NCBI RefSeq assembly: GCF_004216895.1
Contig: NZ_SGXE01000003.1
Coordinates: 124,001 to 188,000 of the forward strand
Origin: Aquimarina brevivitae
Lineage (GTDB): Bacteria > Bacteroidota > Bacteroidia > Flavobacteriales > Flavobacteriaceae
Direction: 5' to 3'
DNA length: 64,000 bases
Shown: in pieces, positions 17,241-25,588 of the stretch
Position numbering within the stretch: position 1 is the stretch's first letter
How the letters are laid out: each line of letters opens with the position of its first letter
Made by a program: the position numbers and the translations under genes
The notes under the pieces: generated by a model
Databases searched by the model: none
What the model saw: only the letters and a program-made list of their open reading frames with translations
Told to the model about the DNA's origin: nothing

Positions 17241-17314
17241 CAACACAAGAAACACTTAAAGTCACTAAGACTTTAAGGCTTCAACACTAAGTTTTGCATA
17301 ACTTTAGTAGTCAT
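17212..17314 (-). ncRNA. Candidate structured small RNA or leader-peptide transcript
   Basis: The 450-bp gap 16964-17413 has no long reading frame. On the minus strand it holds three consecutive hairpins: a bulged ACTAAGTT/AACTTTAGT stem (17287-17309), a perfect 9-bp stem CTTAAAGTC/GACTTTAAG (17255-17277), and a GC-rich perfect 8-bp stem with a U run (17212-17240). A 13-codon frame (17314-17273, MTTKVMQNLVLKP) ends inside the second hairpin. I cannot match it to a known RNA family, and no clear TAnnTTTG promoter is visible upstream. Confidence reflects the structure only. Confidence 0.4.
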
Positions 17315-17361
17315 CTATTTGATTATTATGCCGTTTTAAACTAAATTCATTCAACAATATG

Positions 17362-17380
17362 AAGTGTACGCACTTTTTTT
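17362..17380 (+). terminator. Hairpin with U run just upstream of the DUF4202 gene
   Basis: AAGTG/CACTT stem with TACG tetraloop followed by a T run on the plus strand, 33 bp before the ATG at 17414. It could be a weak terminator or an attenuator in the leader of the downstream gene. The stem is only 5 bp. Confidence 0.4.
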
Positions 17381-17413
17381 ATAGATAATTTCCGTTGATT
17401 AGGTATTAAGCTA

Positions 17414-18007
17414 ATGAATACTACTAAATTAAATAAAACTTATGACCTAATAGATCAGGCCAACGCGGAAGATCCTAATCAAGAAATGGTCAAATCAAAA
17501 GCTTTACCCAAGGAATTGATATATGGAAGACGTATGACTCAAATGCTTATTGATTATGTAAGAGCGCCTTCTCTTGCCTTGCTCATTGCCACCAGAGCTC
17601 AGCATATTTGTAGATGGCAAATTCCAAGAAGTAGATACCCAAAAGATCGAGTAGGATATTTACAATGGAGAGAAGATCTAAAAAAATTTCATGCTGACAA
17701 AACCTCATCCTTACTACATCAGTTAGATTATGATGCAGACACGATACAGCGAGTGTCTTTTTTGCTTCAAAAAAAACAATTGAAAAAAGATTGGGAAGTA
17801 CAGTTATTAGAAGACGTAGCCTGCTTGGTATTTCTTAGGTATTATGCAGAGGATTTTATTCATAAACATACTGACGAAAAAGTTGTATCTATTCTTAAAA
17901 AGACCTGGAAAAAAATGTCAGAAAAGGCCCGAAAAAAAGCAATAGAGTTTAACTACTCTTCGCCCCTTAATCAATTGCTCAAGGAGGCTTTGGAACAAAA
18001 TTCATAA
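17414..18007 (+). CDS. DUF4202 domain-containing protein
   Basis: 197 residues, one domain of all-helical character covering nearly the whole chain. Recognised by LPKELIYGRRMTQML near residue 30, ATRAQHICRWQIPRSRYP near 58 and a DVACLVFLRYY helix near 137. Conserved His, Arg, Trp and Asp/Glu residues suggest a metal- or nucleotide-binding role, but no reaction is established to my knowledge. I recall the family near nitrate/nitrite assimilation genes, which fits the P-box protein that follows 124 bp later and the cofactor operon upstream; this is an inference from memory. Confidence 0.8.
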   Translation: MNTTKLNKTYDLIDQANAEDPNQEMVKSKALPKELIYGRRMTQMLIDYVRAPSLALLIATRAQHICRWQIPRSRYPKDRVGYLQWREDLKKFHADKTSSLLHQLDYDADTIQRVSFLLQKKQLKKDWEVQLLEDVACLVFLRYYAEDFIHKHTDEKVVSILKKTWKKMSEKARKKAIEFNYSSPLNQLLKEALEQNS

Positions 18008-18131
18008 GATTAAAACCCAGCTATTCAATTTCTAAATAGCAAATAGCGTTTCTTCCTTTTTAGAATAACACAACCTATAGTCAAAAAAAAAGCGTATCTT
18101 AAATTAGCTGAAAGAAGTAAAGCAATTATCT

Positions 18132-18977
18132 ATGCGTCAATACTTAGGAGTACTTTTTATGATACTTTTTAGCTTATCTTGTATGGGGCAACAAAGTACA
18201 GATAAAAAGATAAGTTATGGTAAGGCGGTTAATATTGCGGGTAGGCAACGAATGCTTACTCAAAAGTTATCCAAAGCTTACTTTTTTAAATTGTTAGGCT
18301 ATGATAACTTTGTAATTCAAGAAGAAATAGATTCTTCTGTTACCCGATTTTTAAGTCAACTTGATTATTTATCCAACAATTTTAAAGGAAAAAATTACAC
18401 GCATCATTTTAAAGAAATAAGACGTGAGTGGAAAAGTTTTTATCGCCAATTAAAACGCGCCAATGACACTACAGCAGCCAGGTATATCATAGAATACAAC
18501 ACTTCTCTCTTAACTCACTCAAATAATATAGTACGAGAAATTGAAAGTGAATATTACCAGCAGAAGGTATTTTCCAGGGCAGATAGTTCTAGACAAATTG
18601 CAACAGAAAATTTGATTGAGATTGTAGACATTTCTGGCAGACAGCGAATGCTAGCACAGCGAATGTGCTTGTACTATTTAGCTTCTAAACACTTTAATAA
18701 CGCAAACGACAGATACATAACCCATGTTAAAGAAGTGTATGAAGAATTTGAATTGAGTATCATTAAGCTTTTAGAAAGTGACTTCAACAATTCCAAATCA
18801 AGAATGCATATTGCGCAACTTTTATTTCACTGGAAAGGAATCAAAGAAGAAGAAAGCAATCTATTTTCTAAACAATTTGATATTGGAGACCTCTATGAAA
18901 TCACTAATAATTTAACCAGCGTATTTGAACAAATAACTGCTATTTATCAAGAAATATATGAGACTAAGGTTCAATAA
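18132..18977 (+). CDS. Exported protein with two PilJ/NarX-type P-box sensor modules
   Basis: 281 residues. The N-terminal ~18 residues are a signal sequence (LGVLFMILFSLSC), either lipoprotein-like at Cys17 or cleaved after GQ. Two copies of a four-helix half-module follow: NIAGRQRMLTQKLSKAYF at residues ~34-51 and DISGRQRMLAQRMCLYYL at ~166-183. GRQRML is the P-box seen in the nitrate/nitrite sensors NarX/NarQ and in the PilJ N-terminal domain. There is no transmembrane anchor beyond the signal, no HAMP and no kinase, so it is a stand-alone periplasmic or lipid-anchored sensor-like protein. It follows the DUF4202 gene in the same direction. Confidence 0.8.
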   Translation: MRQYLGVLFMILFSLSCMGQQSTDKKISYGKAVNIAGRQRMLTQKLSKAYFFKLLGYDNFVIQEEIDSSVTRFLSQLDYLSNNFKGKNYTHHFKEIRREWKSFYRQLKRANDTTAARYIIEYNTSLLTHSNNIVREIESEYYQQKVFSRADSSRQIATENLIEIVDISGRQRMLAQRMCLYYLASKHFNNANDRYITHVKEVYEEFELSIIKLLESDFNNSKSRMHIAQLLFHWKGIKEEESNLFSKQFDIGDLYEITNNLTSVFEQITAIYQEIYETKVQ

Positions 18978-18984
18978 AGCGATA

Positions 18985-19851
18985 CTATTTCTTTTCTAGC
19001 TTTCCAATGACCTCCTTGCGATAATAATCAATGATGCCATCGATTGGTCTTCTAATAATATTACCGACCGTTAAATGATAAGGCCATACTGCAGCTCTGA
19101 TGATATCCTCACTAAAATGAGCTATAGAACCAATAAAATGAATAGGTACACTCTGTGCCTCAGGAAAGCAAAGCACTCGGTTTTCTACAAACTCTTGGAT
19201 ACCCTCAGTAATTATTTTATAGAAATATCCATTTCGCTCACTGGTAAAAATAAACTCTGCAAATGAAGCGAGATACGTGTTAGGATTTGATTTTTTGTAT
19301 AAATTTTCTTTAATACTATCCGAAGAAAGGTCAAATCGTTTCCCAAAATCTTCAGCAACCTCAGGCGGCATTCGTTTATAATAATAATCCCTGATTAATC
19401 GTTTACCAAAGTAATTACCACTAGCCTCATCCATCAACACATAGCCTAAAGAATCTACTGCCATGTGAATTTTATCACCATCAAAATAGCAACTATTGGA
19501 GCCTGTTCCTAAAATACATACAATACCCGGTTCTGTAGTAGCTGCATACACTGCGGCAACCATATCTTCTTTGACGATTATATCAGCTTTGGTGAAAAAT
19601 TCTTTAAACACCTGCTCTAAAAGTTTTCTTGGTTTTTCGGTACCACAACCAGCTCCATAGAAATGTACAGCTTGTACTTTATCTTTATGAGATCTGAGCT
19701 CTTCATTTTTTTCTAGACGCTCTTCTAAAAGTGATTGTGCAAAAACAGCAGGATTTAATCCTTCAGTCCTTGTTTTAAAGACTATTTCACCTTGCTGGTC
19801 TAATAATATCCAATCACATTTTGTGGAACCTCCATCAGCTAATAAAATCAT
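18985..19851 (-). CDS. BadF/BcrA-type ATPase family sugar kinase (N-acetylglucosamine kinase-like)
   Basis: About 288 residues from the ATG at 19851 (MILLADGGSTKCDW); the longer frame to 19911 would run through the intercistronic hairpin. It has the ASKHA fold: phosphate-1 loop LLADGGSTKCDWILL, phosphate-2 region CILGTGSNSCYF near 118, and DEASGNYFGKRLIRDYY near 145. Members phosphorylate GlcNAc or related hexosamines and sometimes glucose. It is last in the pfkA-gapA-kinase run of an alpha-glucan region, so a glucose-phosphorylating role is possible but unproven. Confidence 0.85.
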   Translation of the reverse strand: MILLADGGSTKCDWILLDQQGEIVFKTRTEGLNPAVFAQSLLEERLEKNEELRSHKDKVQAVHFYGAGCGTEKPRKLLEQVFKEFFTKADIIVKEDMVAAVYAATTEPGIVCILGTGSNSCYFDGDKIHMAVDSLGYVLMDEASGNYFGKRLIRDYYYKRMPPEVAEDFGKRFDLSSDSIKENLYKKSNPNTYLASFAEFIFTSERNGYFYKIITEGIQEFVENRVLCFPEAQSVPIHFIGSIAHFSEDIIRAAVWPYHLTVGNIIRRPIDGIIDYYRKEVIGKLEKK

Positions 19852-19882
19852 TCTAAAATTATTTGTAGTTAAGCAAATGAAC

Positions 19883-19905
19883 ACCCTGAGTGCTTGACTC
19901 AGGGT
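19883..19905. other. Perfect hairpin between gapA and the sugar kinase
   Basis: ACCCTGAGT and ACTCAGGGT are perfect 9-bp arms around a 5-nt loop. No T run follows on the minus strand, so it is not a standard terminator. It may stabilise the 3' end of the gapA message or reduce read-through to the kinase. Confidence 0.6.
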
Positions 19906-19913
19906 AATCAATA

Positions 19914-20948
<1,035 letters not shown>

Positions 20949-21935
20949 TTATACTGATGTTATATCAGCTACTTTAATGAGCTGATCATGTTTATGTATT
21001 CTTTTTTCTAAGGCAGTGGTTAGTGGCACCTGAGTTACGGTTTTATGCACTATACCTACCATAATTTCTCGCTTGCCATCCATAAGGGCCTCTACTGCTC
21101 CCACGCCTAATTTACTTGCTAATACTCTATCATAACAGCTTGGAGCGCCACCTCGTTGAATATGACCTAAAACGGAAACTCTAATTTCATATCCTTGTAA
21201 GTGTTCTTCAATATATTCACCTAGTTCAAATATATTTTTACCCGATTTATCTCCTTCTGCAACTACAACTATACTTGATGTTTTACCCGAAACTTTACTT
21301 CTTTTTAAAGAATCTAATAAACGCTCTACACCAAGATCTTCTTCTGGGATTAAAATTTCTTCTGCTCCTGCGCCAATACCTGCATTTAAAGCAATATCCC
21401 CAGCGTCTCTACCCATAACTTCAATTAAAAATAGCCGGTTATGAGAACTGGCAGTATCCCTTATTTTATCAATAGCTTCGACAACGGTATTCAATGCAGT
21501 GTCGTAGCCAATTGTATAATCTGTACCATTAATATCATTATCTATGGTACCTGGTATACCTACCACAGGAAAATCAAATTCTTTAGACAATTTTAATGCT
21601 CCTGTAAAACTTCCATCCCCACCGATTACTATTAACGCATCGATATTATGTTTCTTCAAATTATCGTGGGCTTTTTGTCTTCCTTCAACCGTTCTAAATG
21701 CTTTAGATCTGGCAGATTTTAAAAAAGTACCTCCTCTATTAATAATATTTCTTACGGAACGCGCATTAAGAGGCTCTATTTCTCCATTAATCAATCCTTC
21801 ATAACCTTTGTAAACACCAAAACAATTAAGATTGTAGTAACTGCAAGCACGCACCACTGATCGAATGGCTGCATTCATCCCTGGCGCATCCCCACCAGAG
21901 GTCAAAACTGCGATATTTTTCACCTTTTTTATCAT
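20949..21935 (-). CDS. pfkA: ATP-dependent 6-phosphofructokinase
   Basis: Commits fructose 6-phosphate to glycolysis. 328 residues, normal length. TSGGDAPGMNAAIRS is at residues ~12-26. GGDGS near 107 carries the Gly typical of ATP use rather than the Asp of PPi-dependent enzymes. GTIDNDINGTDYTIGYDTA and EVMGRDAGDIAL hold catalytic and substrate residues, and GHIQRGGAPS is near 262. First gene of the pfkA-gapA-kinase unit. A LacI-type operator sequence lies 55 bp upstream of the start. Confidence 0.95.
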   Translation of the reverse strand: MIKKVKNIAVLTSGGDAPGMNAAIRSVVRACSYYNLNCFGVYKGYEGLINGEIEPLNARSVRNIINRGGTFLKSARSKAFRTVEGRQKAHDNLKKHNIDALIVIGGDGSFTGALKLSKEFDFPVVGIPGTIDNDINGTDYTIGYDTALNTVVEAIDKIRDTASSHNRLFLIEVMGRDAGDIALNAGIGAGAEEILIPEEDLGVERLLDSLKRSKVSGKTSSIVVVAEGDKSGKNIFELGEYIEEHLQGYEIRVSVLGHIQRGGAPSCYDRVLASKLGVGAVEALMDGKREIMVGIVHKTVTQVPLTTALEKRIHKHDQLIKVADITSV

Positions 21936-21989
21936 TCTTTATACTCAAAGCTATTGTTAATGTATCTAATAACCTAATTTGTTAAAAAA

Positions 21990-22003
21990 CTAAAACGTTT
22001 TCG
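21990..22003. promoter_or_regulatory. LacI-type operator candidate upstream of pfkA
   Basis: CTAAAACGTTTTCG contains the perfect palindrome AAAACGTTTT with the central CG of LacI/GalR-family operators. It matches the site between lacI and susC (31494-31507) at 12 of 14 positions. Confidence 0.55.
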
Positions 22004-22135
22004 GTTAATAAATTCATTTTTTCTTGTTTATCACAGTCTGTTTTTGAAGTATTTTTAAAATTACAGTTAATAATAAATCTTTATTTCAAAATACAGGTTT
22101 TCATGATTTATTACTCCTAAAAAAGTTCTAAAAAA

Positions 22136-22165
22136 TAAAAAGAACCCATAAATATGAGTTCTTTT
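22136..22165 (-). terminator. Terminator for the GH13 gene at 22191
   Basis: Minus strand: 12-bp stem with one mismatch (AAAAGAACTCAT against ATGGGTTCTTTT), 4-nt loop, then T-rich sequence. It marks the end of the left-facing sugar genes. Confidence 0.7.
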
Positions 22166-22190
22166 ATTAACTATAAAGAAGTATTGTTAT

Positions 22191-23573
22191 TTACTCCGCA
22201 ATAAGGATCATATACTGCCAGGCGTCAAGCTTATACGTACTGTTTGGTTTCAATTCCAACTTTTCTTGACTGAGATAGTCTATATACTTACCAGTCTCTT
22301 GTACCTTAAAAGAAATTGGCTCATTGGATACATTACCAATGAACAATACTATTTGTCCTTCCTTTTCTCGTTTAAAAGCTAATACACTTTTGTCATTAGA
22401 GGTTTTTAGGTCTTGATACTTTGCTGCCTTCTTACCCCCATGTAAAGCAGGGTTTTCATTTTTAAGGGTGCCTAACTTTTCATATAATGGAAAAAACACG
22501 CCTTTCGTTTTTATGATGGTATCCTTTTCAAAAAACAAAAGTCGCTTATCCATATCATACTCTTGACCAGAATATATAAGTGGCATTCCAGGCGCCACGT
22601 AGGTTAAGGCAGCGAACAATTCTTTTGCCGGACCTAACCGTTCTTCTACAGTACCATTCCAGGAGTTTTCATCGTGATTTGAGGTAAAGTTCATTAAAAT
22701 ATCATCCTCAGCATACATTGAATCTATTTCAACCATTCGCTTATCCCAATCCAGTGCAGTAGCCTTACCCTGAGCAATAGCGTTCATTTTATGATGGGTA
22801 TCCCAGTCATAGCCCATATCAAAAGCTTCTTCCATCAATTCAGGTTCCCAACCTTCTGCTAACATAAACACGGGTTTAATAGCTTCTAACGCTTCAACCG
22901 TTTTATTCAAAAAATCTACAGGTACCATACCAGCCACATCACATCTAAATCCATCCACATCTTCCTGTTCTACCCAGTATTTCATAGCATTGCGCATGGA
23001 AGCCCTCATTTCCATATTATCATAATTAAGGTCAGCTACATCTGTCCAGTCGGTTCCTTCGGTGTGCACTATTTCTCCTTTGTCATTTTTGGTATAATAC
23101 TCAGGATGTTCCTTTATCCAATGATGATCCCAGCCGGTGTGATTTGCCACCCAATCTAAAATTACATAAATGTCGTTCTCGTGCGCTGTTTTTACCAATT
23201 TTCTAAAATCTTCGATGGTCCCAAACTCTGAATTAACCTTAGTATAGTCCGAAACTGCATAATAACTACCCAAAGACCCTTTACTTTTTGTTGTTGAAAT
23301 AGGATAGATCGGCATAATCCACAAGATTTTGACCCCAAGTTTTTTCAGTTGTGGTATATCTTTAGTGAATTCATTAAAAGTACCTTCTTCTGAATATTGT
23401 CTGATATTCGCTTCATAGATCACGGCCGTTTCCATAACTTCATTATTCATCGGAGCAATGGAAGTTGATGCTGTAGTATCTATAACGTTTTCAGTCGGCT
23501 TCTCCTCTTTTTTTACGTCTTTGCAAGAGATGGCTATAGCGAATATAGCAAGCCAAATTAATAATCTATTCAT
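22191..23573 (-). CDS. GH13 alpha-amylase-family lipoprotein
   Basis: 460 residues. A lipoprotein signal (LIWLAIFAIAISCKDV, Cys17) places it at a membrane. The (beta/alpha)8 barrel shows the GH13 regions: VILDWVANHTGWDH near residue 137, GFRCDVAGMVP with the nucleophile Asp near 200, MLAEGWEP with the acid Glu near 233, and FTSNHDENSW with the third Asp near 293. A short beta-sandwich C-terminal domain follows. It acts on alpha-1,4-glucans or maltodextrins; exact specificity cannot be read. It lies 26 bp after the GH13 gene at 23600 and likely shares its transcript. Confidence 0.92.
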   Translation of the reverse strand: MNRLLIWLAIFAIAISCKDVKKEEKPTENVIDTTASTSIAPMNNEVMETAVIYEANIRQYSEEGTFNEFTKDIPQLKKLGVKILWIMPIYPISTTKSKGSLGSYYAVSDYTKVNSEFGTIEDFRKLVKTAHENDIYVILDWVANHTGWDHHWIKEHPEYYTKNDKGEIVHTEGTDWTDVADLNYDNMEMRASMRNAMKYWVEQEDVDGFRCDVAGMVPVDFLNKTVEALEAIKPVFMLAEGWEPELMEEAFDMGYDWDTHHKMNAIAQGKATALDWDKRMVEIDSMYAEDDILMNFTSNHDENSWNGTVEERLGPAKELFAALTYVAPGMPLIYSGQEYDMDKRLLFFEKDTIIKTKGVFFPLYEKLGTLKNENPALHGGKKAAKYQDLKTSNDKSVLAFKREKEGQIVLFIGNVSNEPISFKVQETGKYIDYLSQEKLELKPNSTYKLDAWQYMILIAE

Positions 23574-23599
23574 GTGTTTAATTTTTGTGTTACATTATC

Positions 23600-25462
23600 T
23601 TATTTAAGTGTTATGATCATAGGTGTTTTAGCAGGAATAAAAATCTGCGAGGTAAGATCCATGTTGGAATCGGTTATGATATCTGTACCCTTTTTAAAAT
23701 CCTGTAAACCTTCTTTATATCGTTGTGTATTTATGGTATGATTTTTTAAACTATTATTGATGATTACCATTACCCGATGATCATCATTATACCTAAAATA
23801 TACATAGACGTTGTCTTGAGGGATATACTGCAGTAATTTACCACTATGAATCACGGAATTTTCCTTTCTCCAATTCAGTATTTTTTTTGTAAAGTCAAAG
23901 TAAGTTTGCTGATCTTTTGTTCTTCCTCCAGCAACTGCCGCGGATAAAAAGGCATTTTGACTATCGCCAGCCCATCCACCTGGAAAATCTCTTCTTATAT
24001 CACCATCCCCTTTATTATCCTTATCTCCCAGCATCCCTATTTCATCGCCGTAATACAATTGTGGTATGCCTCTTGTGGTTAGGATCAGCGTCAAGGCCAA
24101 CTTATATTTATTAAAATCGCTTTGAAAAATATGATTAACTCTATTAGTATCATGATTCCCTACAAAAACCATAAGGTTATTAGGATCTGGATATAGAAAA
24201 TCATTTGCAAAATTTTCATAAGCCTTTATCATACCTTCATTCCAGTTGCTATTATCTTCATTAAACATGGTACCCAAAGCGTCATGTAGTGTAAAATCCA
24301 TCACAGCCGGTAAATGGCTATTATAACCTGTAATGGCGCCAATTTTACTATTCTTTTGCCAGTAGGATATTTGTGCTTGATCGTGCATCCAAACTTCACC
24401 TACGATATTAAAGTTAGGATACTCATCCATAATTGACTTGGTCCATTGAGCTATTGCCTCTTTATCATTGTAGGAATAAGTATCTACCCGTAATCCATCT
24501 AGATCAGCATATTCAATCCACCAAATCGCATTTTGAGTGATATATTGTAATAGCATAGGGTTACTTTGGTTCATATCTGGCATAGTTGTATCGAACCATC
24601 CGTCCATACAGCCTTTTGCATCAACTTTAGCTGCATTGTTATCAAACTGTGTGGTCATTCTATAGTTGCTTCGTCGAAACCCCTCTGGCCATTGATGTAT
24701 CCAATCTTTAGACGGTAGGTCTTCTATTAACCAATGTTTTGAACCCCAATGATTGGTTACATAATCCATAATCAATCTCAAGCCTTTTTGATGCATAGCT
24801 GCAGACAGCCTTTGGTAATCTTCATTGCTTCCATATCTAGGATCAATTTTATATAAATCGCTTTGAGCATAGGTATGATAGGAATATACTGGTTCATTAT
24901 CCTCTAATAATGGCGTACTCCAAATCGCAGTTGCTCCTAACTCTTCGATATAATCTAAATGATCAATAATTCCTTGAATATCTCCACCGTGTCGGCCTCC
25001 TGGATTTGACCTGTCTACATTTTCTATAGTGTTTTTGGTTGTATCGTTATCAGGATTACCATTCGCAAACCGGTCTGGCATAAGAAGATAAATAACATCA
25101 CTACTATCAAAACCAGAACGGCTTGCCGAACCCGACTTTCTTTCTTTTAATTCAAATACTTTGGAATATGCTGTCTTACCATCATTTTTAAAATGTAAAG
25201 TATATGCTCCTGGCTCTTTATTAGCGGTATCTATGGTCACAAAAATATAGTTTGAGTTTTCTGTACGTGAAATATCGAGAATCGATATATCCTCACTCAA
25301 CACTTCATAATCAGCTATATCTTGCCCATAAAATAAGATTTGAACCTGAGTGGTATTCATACCACTCCACCAAAAAGGTGGTTCCATGCGATCTACCTGA
25401 CCAAAAGAATTCAAAGAAAAGAAGAATACAGAAAATATAATTATGATTTTGATACTATGCAT
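23600..25462 (-). CDS. susA: SusA-like GH13 neopullulanase/cyclomaltodextrinase
   Basis: 620 residues. The signal peptide IIIIFSVFFFSLNSFGQ has no lipobox, so it is probably periplasmic. Residues ~20-115 form the N-terminal Ig-like domain of cyclomaltodextrinases (PPFWWSGMNTTQVQILFYG). The barrel has YLLMPDRFANGNPDND near 130, GLRVDTYSYND (nucleophile Asp) near 325, IVGEVWMHD (acid Glu) near 355, and MVFVGNHDTNRV near 430. It would cut imported maltooligosaccharides to maltose and glucose. It is followed on the same strand by a second GH13 gene and preceded by a terminator for the GH65 operon. Confidence 0.9.
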   Translation of the reverse strand: MHSIKIIIIFSVFFFSLNSFGQVDRMEPPFWWSGMNTTQVQILFYGQDIADYEVLSEDISILDISRTENSNYIFVTIDTANKEPGAYTLHFKNDGKTAYSKVFELKERKSGSASRSGFDSSDVIYLLMPDRFANGNPDNDTTKNTIENVDRSNPGGRHGGDIQGIIDHLDYIEELGATAIWSTPLLEDNEPVYSYHTYAQSDLYKIDPRYGSNEDYQRLSAAMHQKGLRLIMDYVTNHWGSKHWLIEDLPSKDWIHQWPEGFRRSNYRMTTQFDNNAAKVDAKGCMDGWFDTTMPDMNQSNPMLLQYITQNAIWWIEYADLDGLRVDTYSYNDKEAIAQWTKSIMDEYPNFNIVGEVWMHDQAQISYWQKNSKIGAITGYNSHLPAVMDFTLHDALGTMFNEDNSNWNEGMIKAYENFANDFLYPDPNNLMVFVGNHDTNRVNHIFQSDFNKYKLALTLILTTRGIPQLYYGDEIGMLGDKDNKGDGDIRRDFPGGWAGDSQNAFLSAAVAGGRTKDQQTYFDFTKKILNWRKENSVIHSGKLLQYIPQDNVYVYFRYNDDHRVMVIINNSLKNHTINTQRYKEGLQDFKKGTDIITDSNMDLTSQIFIPAKTPMIITLK

Positions 25463-25504
25463 TGCTATTAATTTTAAACCACCTCTTCATTTTTTTTTGG
25501 ATCA

Positions 25505-25529
25505 AACAAAAAACAGTAACGTTCTGTTT
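25505..25529 (-). terminator. Candidate terminator of the malT-pgmB-GH65 operon
   Basis: Minus strand: AAACAG/CTGTTT stem with a 7-nt loop and a following T-rich run, 60 bp after the GH65 stop. It may split the left-facing genes into two units. Confidence 0.5.
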
Positions 25530-25588
25530 CTAGAATAGTTTTTCCGTAGTTAACCTTGGTGAGTTTATTGATTTATTAGTTATTCAAT

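Noticed and set aside
25517..25523. TAACGTT upstream of the SusA-like gene as a third LacI operator
   Set aside because: Symmetry does not extend beyond ACGT; the flanking AAACAG/CTGTTT arms are better explained as the terminator of the GH65 operon.
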